Origin: Dongia mobilis
GTDB lineage: Bacteria > Pseudomonadota > Alphaproteobacteria > Dongiales > Dongiaceae
Assembly (NCBI RefSeq): GCF_004363235.1
Contig: NZ_SNYW01000013.1
Span: 62,001-126,000 of the forward strand
DNA: 64,000 nucleotides
Direction: 5' to 3'
The stretch's first letter is position 1, and each line of letters begins with the position of its first letter. This document shows, piece after piece, positions 1 through 11,094 of the stretch. The notes beneath the pieces are model-generated. The model did no database searches, had not been told where the DNA came from, and saw only the letters and a program-made list of their open reading frames with translations. The translations under genes and the position numbers were made by a program.

Positions 1-1
1 T

Positions 2-1017
<1,016 letters not shown>

Positions 1018-1018
<1 letters not shown>

Positions 1019-1623
1019 TGCGCCTCATCATGCTGCGCCATGGCGAGACCATGTGGAACGTTGATCTCCGCTTGCAGGGCCAGGACAATTCGGAGCTTTC
1101 CCCGCGCGGGATCGAGCAGGCGAAGCGCTTCGTCGGTTTCGCGCGCGCGCTGAAACCCTACCGCGTCGTCGCGTCCGACCTCGGCCGCACAAGAAAGACC
1201 GCCGAGATCATCGGCCATGGCGACGCGCCGACCGATCCGCGCCTGCGCGAGCTCAGCATGGGAAGCTGGACGGGACTTTTGAAAGCCGACCTCATCGCGC
1301 GTGAACCGGAGAAATACCATGCCTGGCGCGCGGGGCATTTCACGCCGGAAGGCGGCGAGACCTGGGACCAGTTCCGCGCCCGGACGGGCGAAGGCTTCCG
1401 CCACTGGCTGAAGGCGGGCGAGGGTGATCTCCTGGCCGTGGTTCATGGCGGCGTCATTCGCGCCGCCATGCACGAATTCATCGGCCTACCGCCCGCTCGT
1501 GTCATCCCGGTGACCCCAGGCACTGCGACCATCCTCAACTTCACGCATGCCGATGCAAAGGAAGCCCAACTCGAAGGCTACAATATCGGCGCCGTCGTAC
1601 CGGACCTAGCGGTCGCGGATTAG
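1018..1623 (+). CDS. histidine phosphatase family protein (phosphoglycerate mutase-like)
   Basis: Member of the histidine phosphatase superfamily, 201 aa. It carries the phospho-acceptor motif LRHGE (His8), the substrate-binding Arg in SDLGRTRKTA (about 58), a catalytic Glu in RELSMG (about 78) and the second His in VVHGG (about 143). The substrate cannot be read from sequence: alpha-ribazole phosphatase, phosphoglycerate mutase and sugar-phosphate phosphatase are all in this group. The GTG start overlaps the stop of the ABC ATPase by one base, which argues for a shared transcript and perhaps dephosphorylation of an imported compound (inference). A 7-bp inverted repeat begins at its stop codon. 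Confidence 0.85.
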
Positions 1624-1644
1624 TGAGGGGAGCCTTTCTCACTA
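1621..1644 (+). terminator. inverted repeat at end of phosphatase gene, possible terminator
   Basis: TAGTGAG and CTCACTA form a perfect 7-bp stem with a 10-base loop, starting on the stop codon itself. The bases after it (ATTGTCATT) are only moderately T-rich, so intrinsic termination is plausible but weak. Confidence 0.35.
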
Positions 1645-1647
1645 TTG

Positions 1648-1857
1648 TCATTCCCGCGTAAGCGTGTGATTCGGTGTTGGGCTTCGGCGCCTCCTCACGG
1701 GAGCAGGTGGTGTGTCGATAGCCTCGCCGGCTCGGCGTTGGGCCAGCAACCCGTCTGCCTTCACCTGCGCGCTCAACAGGGCGAACGCCAGTTCGCGATA
1801 TGACAGGCTGTCCTTCGGTAGGTTCAGGCCGTTTCGTTCGAACAAAACCTCTACCAC
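1648..1857 (-). pseudogene. possible remnant of a tyrosine integrase N-terminal region
   Basis: A 69-codon open frame whose first 45 or so residues (pattern ERNGL..PKDS..YRELAFALL.AQV) resemble, from memory, the linker just before the core-binding domain of alphaproteobacterial phage-type integrases with a DUF6538-like N terminus. The frame remains open upstream to about base 1950 without a recognisable start, and no catalytic domain (R-H-R-Y) follows. If real it is a decayed fragment. It lies on the 3' side of tRNA-Glu, where integrative elements commonly insert. The rest of the 455-base stretch between the phosphatase gene and the tRNA holds nothing else I can identify except repeat-like ends (TGTCAT at 1646, GGGATGAC at 1907). 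Confidence 0.3.
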
Positions 1858-2079
1858 GAACTCGACAGGCCTAGTGCGGCCGCGTGCCCGTAGCCTCCCG
1901 ATGGCCGGGATGACGATGGCCAGCCCTCGCCTTGCATCTCGATCACTCGGTTAGAAAGGCGGTGCGGCCGGGCTACTTCGTAGGCGGTGGGCAGGTGGCA
2001 GCTTTGGTGGGAATAGCCCTCGGCGAGAACAAGCCGCAGTCAGATGAGGGCATTGCGCCTACAAAAGGCTCGATATCGA

Positions 2080-2155
2080 TGGCGTCCCCAACGGGAGTCG
2101 AACCCGTGTCTTCACCGTGAAAGGGTGGTGTCCTAGGCCTCTAGACGATGGGGAC
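2080..2155 (-). tRNA. tRNA-Glu (anticodon TTC)
   Basis: Cloverleaf on the minus strand, 76 nt including an encoded CCA (bases 2082-2080). The acceptor stem GTCCCCA/TGGGGAC pairs fully, the discriminator base is G, the anticodon loop is CTTTCAC with anticodon TTC, and the T-loop is GTTCGACTC. This is the standard bacterial glutamate tRNA pattern. Confidence 0.96.
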
Positions 2156-2339
2156 GTCGAAAAGGCGGTTGCGGGCGCCTTTTAGCTTCTGGTGGGCCAG
2201 AAATCAACCACACATTGGGGTTGTTTGCGCCGGCTCCGCCGCCCCGGCATAATGCGCCGCCGACGCGGTGGCCCCACGGCCCTGCCGGACCGATTTTCGT
2301 CCTGAAAATCCGTTTTTTCTCAAGCAATTAGAGGTTAAC

Positions 2340-2690
2340 ATGTCTTTGAAGCGCCTGGGCGATCCGACCACCATCAGCGATGCCGTCATTCACAACAACA
2401 TCGTCTACCTCGCCGGCCAGGTAGCGGAAGAGCCGGTTTCCCCCTCGGTCTATGAGCAGACCAGGAACATCCTCGGCCAGATCGACGCCCTCTTGAAGGA
2501 GGCCGGTACCGACAAGACCAAGATCATCAAGACCAATATCTGGCTTGCCGACATCTCGACCTTCGCCGAGATGAACAAGGCCTGGAAGGAATGGGTCGCG
2601 GTCGGTCACGCCCCGGCCCGCGCCACCGTCGAAGCGAAGCTGGCCGACCCGAAATGGAAGGTCGAGATCATGATGACGGCGGCGATCTGA
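2340..2690 (+). CDS. ridA: RidA family enamine/imine deaminase
   Basis: Small cytoplasmic protein (116 aa) of the RidA/YjgF family, which hydrolyses reactive 2-aminoacrylate and related enamines made by PLP enzymes. The conserved PARATVEA segment contains the carboxylate-binding Arg (about 94), and the length is normal for one subunit of the trimer. An upstream ATG at 2268 is in frame, but ATG 2340 is chosen because GAGG lies 5 bases before it and because the family starts here. It is convergent with the following ABC-F gene and does not appear to share an operon. Confidence 0.93.
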   Translation: MSLKRLGDPTTISDAVIHNNIVYLAGQVAEEPVSPSVYEQTRNILGQIDALLKEAGTDKTKIIKTNIWLADISTFAEMNKAWKEWVAVGHAPARATVEAKLADPKWKVEIMMTAAI

Positions 2691-2721
2691 CGACGGCGCC
2701 TGCCTGCCGCCCGGCGCAGCG

Positions 2722-4563
<1,842 letters not shown>

Positions 4564-4593
4564 GGAACGGGATCTCCTGTTGCGGCCGATCCC

Positions 4594-5331
4594 CTACTTG
4601 ATGCCGCGCTCCTTGGCAATCCTGTCATAGGCGGCATTGATCGCCGCCATTTTTTCGTTGGCAAGCTCGACGAACTCCGGCGGCAGGCCGGCGGCAATCA
4701 GCCGGTCGGGGTGGTTCTCGCGCGAGAGGCGGCGCCAGGCAGCGCGGATTTCATCGTCCGATTGCGTTCGCTGGACTCCCAGCAGGGTATAGGGGTCGCC
4801 CTCGTCCGGACCCAGATTGGCCTCGCGGATGCGGGCGAAACCGGCATCGTCAAAACCGAAAATGTCGGCCACGTCGCGGATGAAGGCGATTTCGGCCTCA
4901 TGCACCTCGCCATCTGCGCGGGCGATATGGAAAAGGCCGTCCAGCAACTCCTCGAGCACCGCATGGCCTGGCTCGAACATCTGCGCCAGCTGCCGGGCAT
5001 AAGCGTCGAAACCGGCGACGTCGCGTTTCGCCTGGTCGAAGACGCGGGCGACGTTCTGGACCTCGTCCGGCGGAATCTTGAAGACCTGCTTGAAGGCCGC
5101 AACCTCGGACCGGCTGACCCTTCCATCGGCCTTGGCCATCTTGGCGCCGAGAGCGATGACCGCGATGGTGAAGGCGATCTGCCGGGTGGCGGCGCGATCA
5201 TCGGTAGGTTCCGGCGCCTCGGCCCGCTGCCGGTCGACGGCATGGCCGGCGATTGCCCCCAGCAGCGCGCCCAGAGGGCCACCCATGGCAAAGCCGGCGG
5301 CACCACCGATGATCTTGCCCCATATGCTCAT
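4594..5331 (-). CDS. djlA: DjlA-like TerB/J-domain co-chaperone
   Basis: 245 aa. The N terminus is a Gly/Ala-rich hydrophobic segment (MSIWGKIIGG then GGPLGALLGA), typical of DjlA membrane anchors. It is followed by an acidic TerB-like alpha-helical domain and a C-terminal J domain beginning at GDPYTLLGV with the HPD motif (ENHPDR) that stimulates DnaK. ATG 5331 is chosen because family members start MSIWGK; an in-frame ATG 19 codons upstream (5388) is possible. It lies 30 bases downstream of the ABC-F gene's start region on the same strand and may be co-transcribed with it. Confidence 0.85.
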   Translation of the reverse strand: MSIWGKIIGGAAGFAMGGPLGALLGAIAGHAVDRQRAEAPEPTDDRAATRQIAFTIAVIALGAKMAKADGRVSRSEVAAFKQVFKIPPDEVQNVARVFDQAKRDVAGFDAYARQLAQMFEPGHAVLEELLDGLFHIARADGEVHEAEIAFIRDVADIFGFDDAGFARIREANLGPDEGDPYTLLGVQRTQSDDEIRAAWRRLSRENHPDRLIAAGLPPEFVELANEKMAAINAAYDRIAKERGIK

Positions 5332-5447
5332 GATTTGACCGATGGCCCGTTCGGATGTGCTTGGCGGCGTGGTTGTCGAGGAACTCATGCGCCAACCATA
5401 CCCAGCGCCCGCCCGGCTGGCCAGCGCCCTTGCCGCCGCACCCGCAA

Positions 5448-7088
5448 TCAGCCGTTTCTCTCGCCCAGGATCAGCGCTGCCCCCTTTTCCGCCGCCATCA
5501 TCGTAGGCGCGTTGAGATTGGCGGAGGGAATGGTGGGGAAGATACCGGCATCGATCACCCGGATGCCATCGATCCCATGCACCCTGAGGCGGGCATCGAC
5601 CACCGATTGCCGGGGGTCGCGGCCCATCCGGCAGGTGCCGGCAGGATGGAAGATGGAATAGGTGTAGGAGCGGATATAGCGCTCGAACTCGGCATCGCTG
5701 GCAACCTCCGGCCCCGGCTTGGTTTCCCGTGCCGCAACCGCGGAAAGCGCCCGGGTTGCCGCCAGGCGGCGCAACAGCGCCACCGCCTCCAGCATTTCCT
5801 TCATGTCCTCGGGATGGGCCAGCAGATTGGGCTGGATCTCGGGCGCCGCTTCCGGCTGCGGCCCGGTCAGTTTGACGTGACCCCGGCTCAAGGGTCGGCA
5901 GGGCGAGACGCTGAGGCTGAAGGCGGGGGTGGGATCGACCTTCATCAACTGCTTGCTGTCCGGTGTCGTCTTCTCATAGGCGAGCGGGCAGAAATAGAGC
6001 TGGATGTTGGGGCGGGCCCGCCCGGGCGAGGAGCGGACGAAGCCGCCGGCCTGGTTGAGGCTCATGGAGAGCGGGCCGCGCCGCAGCAGCGCATATTGCA
6101 ACCCGGCGAAGCCGCGCCCGATCAATGTGCCGAGGGAGGAATTGAGCGTCGGTACCTTGGCCTCGAACATGTGGTCGTAGCAGATGTGGTCCTGCAGGTG
6201 CTGGCCGACGGCAGGCGAGTCCAGCCTGACCTCGATTCCCATTTCCCTGAGATGCGCCGCCGGGCCGATACCCGAGCGCATCAGCAGCATCGGCGAACCG
6301 ATGGCACCGGCGGAGAGGATCACCTCGCGCGCGGCCCGCGCCACCCTTTCGACGCCGTCGCGGCGATAGCGCACCCCAACGACGCGGTTGCCTTCGATCA
6401 CCAGGGCGAGGACCAACGCACCGGTCTCGACCGCGAGATTGGCGCGGGAGAGTGCGGGGCGCAAATAGGCCTTGGCCGAGGAATGGCGCTGGCCGTTCCT
6501 GGTGTTGATCTGGTAATGGCCAACACCTTCCAGTTCCGCCCCATTCAGGTCGCGCAGATGGGGGAAGCCAAGTTCCCCGGCGGCAGCGAAAAACGCCCGG
6601 CAGATGGGATGCGCGTCGCGGCCGATCTGGGTCACATGGAGGGGACCGCCGGCGCCGTGCAGGTCGCTGGCACCGAAATCGTGATCCTCCATGGCGCGGA
6701 AATGGGGCAGCACATCCGACCAGCCCCAGCCGGTATTGCCGGCGGCCGCCCAATCGTCGAAATCCCCCGGCTGGCCGCGGGCGTAGACCATGGCATTGAT
6801 CGAGCCGGAACCGCCCAGCACCTTGCCGCGCGGGTAATAGATGACGCGGTTGTCGAGCGAGGGGACCGGCGCGCTCTGGTACATCCAGTTGACGCGCGGA
6901 TCGAAATAGGTGCGGGCGTATCCCACCGGCACGTCGATGTCGAAGCGCCGGTCGCTCGGCCCCGCTTCCAGCAGCAGCACGCGGGAGGTGCCGTCGGCGG
7001 TCAGGCGGTTGGCGAGGATGCAGCCCGCCGAGCCGCCGCCGATGATGATGAAGTCGCTATCGGGCATGTTGTCGGTCTTGCTGGGCAT
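5448..7088 (-). CDS. GMC family FAD-dependent oxidoreductase
   Basis: 546-aa flavoprotein of the glucose-methanol-choline family, which oxidises alcohols to aldehydes. It has the FAD dinucleotide fold IIIGGGSAG near residue 14, GMC signature 1 (GGSGSINAMVYARG), signature 2 (SAGAIGSPMLLMRSGIGP) and the C-terminal HPAGTCRMG segment with the active-site His. The substrate is unknown; choline dehydrogenase-like and aromatic or aliphatic alcohol dehydrogenases share these motifs. ATG 7088 is chosen because GAAGGA lies 6 bases upstream. The start overlaps the 3' end of the LysR gene by 32 bases, so the pair is probably one transcript. Confidence 0.9.
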   Translation of the reverse strand: MPSKTDNMPDSDFIIIGGGSAGCILANRLTADGTSRVLLLEAGPSDRRFDIDVPVGYARTYFDPRVNWMYQSAPVPSLDNRVIYYPRGKVLGGSGSINAMVYARGQPGDFDDWAAAGNTGWGWSDVLPHFRAMEDHDFGASDLHGAGGPLHVTQIGRDAHPICRAFFAAAGELGFPHLRDLNGAELEGVGHYQINTRNGQRHSSAKAYLRPALSRANLAVETGALVLALVIEGNRVVGVRYRRDGVERVARAAREVILSAGAIGSPMLLMRSGIGPAAHLREMGIEVRLDSPAVGQHLQDHICYDHMFEAKVPTLNSSLGTLIGRGFAGLQYALLRRGPLSMSLNQAGGFVRSSPGRARPNIQLYFCPLAYEKTTPDSKQLMKVDPTPAFSLSVSPCRPLSRGHVKLTGPQPEAAPEIQPNLLAHPEDMKEMLEAVALLRRLAATRALSAVAARETKPGPEVASDAEFERYIRSYTYSIFHPAGTCRMGRDPRQSVVDARLRVHGIDGIRVIDAGIFPTIPSANLNAPTMMAAEKGAALILGERNG

Positions 7089-8010
7089 GTCGGGTCCTTC
7101 GGCGCGGGGCCGTTTCGGGGTGGGGCGGCGAACGTTCGGCAATGAGGGCCTGCTGCAGCCAGTCGCAGAACAACATGGTCTCGGCGCGGGGGGCATCAAT
7201 GCCGTCGCGCAGCAGCAGGTAATGTGACTGGTCCTGGGGCAGCAGCAGGTCAGGAACCTGGCGGATCCGCCCCTGCGCCACGAAGGGTCGGGCAAATCGC
7301 TCCAACACCAGGGCGACGCCCGCCCCGGCGGCCACCATCTCCAGGGCGGCGAGGCTGGTATCGACCGTGATGCCGACCTGGTCGAAAGGCGGTGCCCGGT
7401 CGGCCGTAGTAAAGAGGTGCTGCCAGTCGCCCTCGACGCCGAGGATGTGGATCAGCTGCCCGGGGCGAATGTCGCCCGGGCCATTGATGACGGCACCCGG
7501 CGGCGTCACCAGCACGACGGGGTCGTTGATCAGCAGCCGTGCCGAAAAGCCGGACCAGGCGCCGTGGCCAAAACGGATGTCTACATCGGTATTGTCGGCT
7601 GGCAGCGCGTCGCCCCAGATGGCGGAAAACAGCCGGATGCGGAAATTGCGGTGGTTCGCCAGGAAATCGCCCAGACGCGGCGCCAGCCAAAGCACGCCGA
7701 ATGAAACCGAGACGCGTACATCGATGGCGATATCCCCCTCCGGCCCGAAAATCCCGAGGGTTGAGACCGAAAGCTCGCTGAACGCCTTGCGGATGGATGG
7801 CAGGTAGGCCTTGCCCATGTCGGTAAGGCGCAACCCGCGCGGCAGGCGCTCGAAAAGCGGCCGGCCCAGCAGTTGTTCCAGCGCCCTGACCTGATAGCTG
7901 ACCGCCGCCGAGGTCAGGCCCAATTCGCCCGCCGCCGCCGAAAAGGAGCCACGGCGCGCCGATGCCTCGAACGAGCGCAGCCAGGGCAACGGCGGCAGGT
8001 GGTAGGACAT
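7057..8010 (-). CDS. LysR family transcriptional regulator (GcvA-like)
   Basis: 317-aa LysR-type regulator: an N-terminal winged helix-turn-helix (LRSFEASARRGSFSAAAGEL, about 10-60) and a periplasmic-binding-like effector domain. The opening PPLPWLRSFEA is typical of GcvA-like members. ATG 8010 is preferred; a TTG six codons upstream is possible. It ends with an Arg-rich tail (about 25 residues) that overlaps the GMC gene. The perfect palindrome 24 bases before its start, in the gap shared with the divergent solute-binding protein gene, is a likely binding site, so it probably controls both sides. Confidence 0.9.
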   Translation of the reverse strand: MSYHLPPLPWLRSFEASARRGSFSAAAGELGLTSAAVSYQVRALEQLLGRPLFERLPRGLRLTDMGKAYLPSIRKAFSELSVSTLGIFGPEGDIAIDVRVSVSFGVLWLAPRLGDFLANHRNFRIRLFSAIWGDALPADNTDVDIRFGHGAWSGFSARLLINDPVVLVTPPGAVINGPGDIRPGQLIHILGVEGDWQHLFTTADRAPPFDQVGITVDTSLAALEMVAAGAGVALVLERFARPFVAQGRIRQVPDLLLPQDQSHYLLLRDGIDAPRAETMLFCDWLQQALIAERSPPHPETAPRRRTRHAQQDRQHAR

Positions 8011-8033
8011 GACGGGGTTGACCGACAAAAATT

Positions 8034-8053
8034 TTATGGCCTAAGGGCCATAA
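8034..8053. promoter_or_regulatory. palindromic operator candidate in LysR/SBP divergent region
   Basis: TTATGGCC-TAAG-GGCCATAA, a perfect 8-bp inverted repeat with a 4-base centre, in the 188-base gap between the divergent LysR gene (start 8010) and the solute-binding protein gene (start 8199). Its size and position fit an autoregulated LysR binding site. The binding protein is inferred. Confidence 0.5.
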
Positions 8054-8198
8054 TACATCGTTTGATTTTTGTCTCTGTCAAGCGCGGAATGGGGATAGCG
8101 CGCGGTCGTCAGGTTTACCATGATGGGGAAGCTGCTGCCCGCGTGTGCAGAAGCCGACAAATCGTACTCGAAGAGAGAAAGACGGGAGGATCGTTGCA

Positions 8199-9782
8199 AT
8201 GGATCTCAAGACCATGAAGCATTTCGCCGCGAAGGGGAAAATGTCCCGCCGCGAGTTCGTACAACTCGCCATGGCCGCCGGCGTCACCGCCGCCGCCGCC
8301 GAGGGCATGTTCATCAAGGCGGCCCGCGCCGAACCTAAGAAGGGCGGCCGCTTCCGGGTCGCGGTCGGTAGTGGCGCCACCACCGACACACTTGATCCGG
8401 CAACCTTCCCGGATACGTTCAACGGCTTGTTCGGCTGGGGTTCGATCCGCTCCAGCCTGACTGAGGTCACCGCGGACGGCAAGGTCATCCCGGATCTCGC
8501 CGAGAGCTTCGAGGCGGCCGATGATGGCAAGACCTGGATCTTCACCCTGCGGAACGGCAGCGAATTCCACAATGGAAAATCGGTCGACGCGGATGACGTC
8601 GTCGCCTCGATCAACCATCACCGCGGCGAGGATTCGAAATCGGCGGCGAAGTCGCTGCTGACCGCGGTCACCGACGTCAAGGCCGACGGCAAGAACAAGG
8701 TGATGGTGACGCTGGACGCCGGCAATGCCGACTTCCCCTTCGTCATCGCCGACTACCACCTGCCGATCATGCCCGCCTCGGAAGGCAAGGTCGACTGGCA
8801 GTCGGGCGTCGGCACCGGCCCCTATGCCATGACCGCCTTCGAGCCGGGTGTGCGCGGCGAGGGCAAGCGTTTCGCCAATTATCACCGCGAGACCTATTTC
8901 GACGAGATCGAGGTCCTCACCATCATCGATGTGGCCGCGCGCATGAATGCGCTAACCTCGGGCAATGTCGACTTCATCGACCGCGTCGATCTGAAGACCG
9001 CGAACCGCCTGGCCGGCGGCGGCAATGTCAGCCTCGCCGAAGTCGCCGGCTTTGCCCACTACGTAGCACCGATGGACGTGCGCGTGGCACCCTTCGATAA
9101 CAAGGACGTCCGCCTCGCTCTGAAATACGCGATCGACCGCGAGGAGATCGTGAAGAAGGTGTTGCTGGGTCATGGCAAGCCGGGCAACGACAATCCGATC
9201 GCGCCGGGCGTCCCCTACTCGCATGACCCGGCTACCAAGCATACCTTCGACCCCGAAAAGGCTAAGTTCCACCTTAACAAGGCTGGTCTTTCCAGCCTCA
9301 AGGTCGACCTCTCGGCCGCCGACGCCGCCTTTGCCGGTGCCGTCGACGCAGCCCAGTTGATGAAGGAATCGGCCGCCAAATGCGGCATCGACATCAACGT
9401 GATCCGTGAGGCCGACGATGCCTATTGGGACAGCGTCTGGATGAAGAAGCCCTGGTGCCTGTCCTACTGGTCGGGCCGTCCGACGCCGGACCTGATGTTC
9501 AGCACGGCCTACACCACGGGCGCTGCCTGGAACGACAGCTTCTGGTCCAACGCCCGCTTCGACGAACTGCTGGTCCAGGCCCGTTCGGAACTCGACCAGG
9601 TCAAGCGTGCCGCGATGTATGCGGAGATGCAGGAACTGGTGGCCGATGATGGCGGCGTCGTCGTTCTCATGTTCTACAACTACGTCAATGCGCATGCGAA
9701 CAGCGTCGGCCGCCCCGAGGTGATCGCGCCCAATTGGGATGTTGATGGCCTCAAGGTGACCCAGCGCTGGTGGTTCGCCTGA
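8199..9782 (+). CDS. ABC transporter substrate-binding protein, family 5, Tat-exported
   Basis: 527-aa periplasmic binding protein of the peptide/opine/nickel class (SBP family 5), the capture subunit of an ABC importer. The N terminus has a twin-arginine motif (MSRREFV, Arg at 17-18) followed by an Ala-rich hydrophobic stretch ending AARA, a Tat signal. The body has the family pattern, e.g. LAESFEAADDGKTWIFTLR and DVRLALKYAIDREEIV. ATG 8199 has GGGAGGA 8 bases upstream and gives the correct signal peptide; an in-frame ATG at 8145 is less likely. No permease or matching ATPase is adjacent. A strong terminator follows, so it may be expressed well above the genes behind it. Confidence 0.92.
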   Translation: MDLKTMKHFAAKGKMSRREFVQLAMAAGVTAAAAEGMFIKAARAEPKKGGRFRVAVGSGATTDTLDPATFPDTFNGLFGWGSIRSSLTEVTADGKVIPDLAESFEAADDGKTWIFTLRNGSEFHNGKSVDADDVVASINHHRGEDSKSAAKSLLTAVTDVKADGKNKVMVTLDAGNADFPFVIADYHLPIMPASEGKVDWQSGVGTGPYAMTAFEPGVRGEGKRFANYHRETYFDEIEVLTIIDVAARMNALTSGNVDFIDRVDLKTANRLAGGGNVSLAEVAGFAHYVAPMDVRVAPFDNKDVRLALKYAIDREEIVKKVLLGHGKPGNDNPIAPGVPYSHDPATKHTFDPEKAKFHLNKAGLSSLKVDLSAADAAFAGAVDAAQLMKESAAKCGIDINVIREADDAYWDSVWMKKPWCLSYWSGRPTPDLMFSTAYTTGAAWNDSFWSNARFDELLVQARSELDQVKRAAMYAEMQELVADDGGVVVLMFYNYVNAHANSVGRPEVIAPNWDVDGLKVTQRWWFA

Positions 9783-9811
9783 TCCATCGAGACCTCTCCC
9801 GTTAGCGACCA

Positions 9812-9847
9812 GGCAGCGGAACCGTATGCGGTTCCGCTGCCGCTTTT
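9812..9847 (+). terminator. strong intrinsic terminator after SBP gene
   Basis: Perfect 13-bp stem GGCAGCGGAACCG / CGGTTCCGCTGCC with a TATG loop, followed by GCTTTT. It lies 30 bases after the binding protein stop and 25 bases before the next start, so it probably attenuates rather than fully isolates the downstream genes. Confidence 0.85.
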
Positions 9848-9871
9848 CTCCCCGCAGCCAGGCACCCCAAT

Positions 9872-11065
9872 ATGAAAATCAAGGGCCTCAAGACCTTTGT
9901 CGTCGGCAATCCGCCACCTTCCTTCGGCGGCCAGTACTTCATCTTCGTGAAGCTTGTCACCGATGACGGCATCGAGGGTTTGGGCGAGGTCTACGGCACC
10001 GCCTTCGGCCCGAAGGTAATGGTGGCGGCGATCGAGGACATGTTCCAGCGTTATGTCGAGGGCATGGACCCGTTCCATATCGAGAAATTGTGGCGCCTCG
10101 CCTACGGCTCGGGCTACACGCTGCGCCCCGATGTCACGACGATGAGCGTGCTCTCGGCGATCGAGATCGCGCTTTGGGACATCAAGGGCAAGGTGACCGG
10201 CAAGCCGGTCTATGAATTGCTGGGCGGGCGCGTGCACGAGCGCCTGCGCGCCTATACCTATATCTATCCCGATGTCGCGAAGGGCCAGGACAGCTCGATC
10301 TATTGGAATGCGGAAGCTTCGGCCGAGCGGGCTGCCCATTATGTTGGCATGGGCTTTACCGGCATCAAATTCGATCCTGCTGCCCCCTATTCCCCTTTCG
10401 ATCCCCGCCAGCCCTCGCTGGAATCAATGGATCTCTGCGAGAAATTCTGCCGCCTGATCCGCGAAGCGGTGGGATCGAAGGCCGATCTACTCTTCGGCAC
10501 CCATGGCCAGTTCACCACGGCAGGCGCCACTCGTTTGGCCAAGCGACTGGAGAAATACGAGCCGCTCTGGTTCGAGGAGCCGACCCCGCCCGAGAAGCCG
10601 GAGGAGATGGCACTCGTCGCCCGCGGCACGTCGATTCCAATCGCCACCGGCGAGCGACTGGTGACAAAGTACGAATTTGCCCGCGTGCTGGAGAATCGTG
10701 CCGCCGCGATCCTGCAGATGCAGGTGGGCCGCGTCGGCGGCCTGCTGGAAGCGAAGAAAATCGCCAGCATGGCGGAAAGCTACTATGCGCAGATCGCGCC
10801 GCATCTCTATGCCGGGCCGGTGATCGGCATGGCGAACGTGCATCTCGCCGCCGCCGCGCCCAATTTCCTGATTCTCGAGAGCATCGAGACCTGGAGCGGC
10901 TTCCACGCCAAGATCCTGAAGCAGCCGGTGCGCTTTGAAGCAGGCTATGTCATTCCCCCGACCCTGCCTGGCCTCGGCATCGAGCTTGATGAGGATGTCG
11001 CCCGGGCGCATCCCTATACAGGCAGGAACCTGCACCTCGAGATGACCAACAAGGTCATCCAATAG
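9872..11065 (+). CDS. mandelate racemase/muconate lactonizing enzyme family protein
   Basis: 397-aa enolase-superfamily enzyme. The N-terminal capping domain (about 1-120) is followed by a TIM barrel with candidate metal-ligand carboxylates in LWFEEP and IATGE and a likely general-base His in IAPHLYAG. Such enzymes abstract a proton next to a carboxylate, often in sugar-acid dehydration or cycloisomerisation; galactarolactone cycloisomerase and sugar-acid dehydratases are the nearest roles I can suggest. The downstream beta-hydroxyacid dehydrogenase fits catabolism of an acid sugar. The specific substrate is not readable. Confidence 0.85.
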   Translation: MKIKGLKTFVVGNPPPSFGGQYFIFVKLVTDDGIEGLGEVYGTAFGPKVMVAAIEDMFQRYVEGMDPFHIEKLWRLAYGSGYTLRPDVTTMSVLSAIEIALWDIKGKVTGKPVYELLGGRVHERLRAYTYIYPDVAKGQDSSIYWNAEASAERAAHYVGMGFTGIKFDPAAPYSPFDPRQPSLESMDLCEKFCRLIREAVGSKADLLFGTHGQFTTAGATRLAKRLEKYEPLWFEEPTPPEKPEEMALVARGTSIPIATGERLVTKYEFARVLENRAAAILQMQVGRVGGLLEAKKIASMAESYYAQIAPHLYAGPVIGMANVHLAAAAPNFLILESIETWSGFHAKILKQPVRFEAGYVIPPTLPGLGIELDEDVARAHPYTGRNLHLEMTNKVIQ

Positions 11066-11094
11066 CCACAAGAAGACGACCTGGGAGTAAAGGC

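Noticed and set aside
1932-2120. Small plus-strand open frame ending over the tRNA
   Set aside because: The last 15 or so codons translate the antisense of tRNA-Glu, a common artefact that gives peptides like SPTGVEPVSS.
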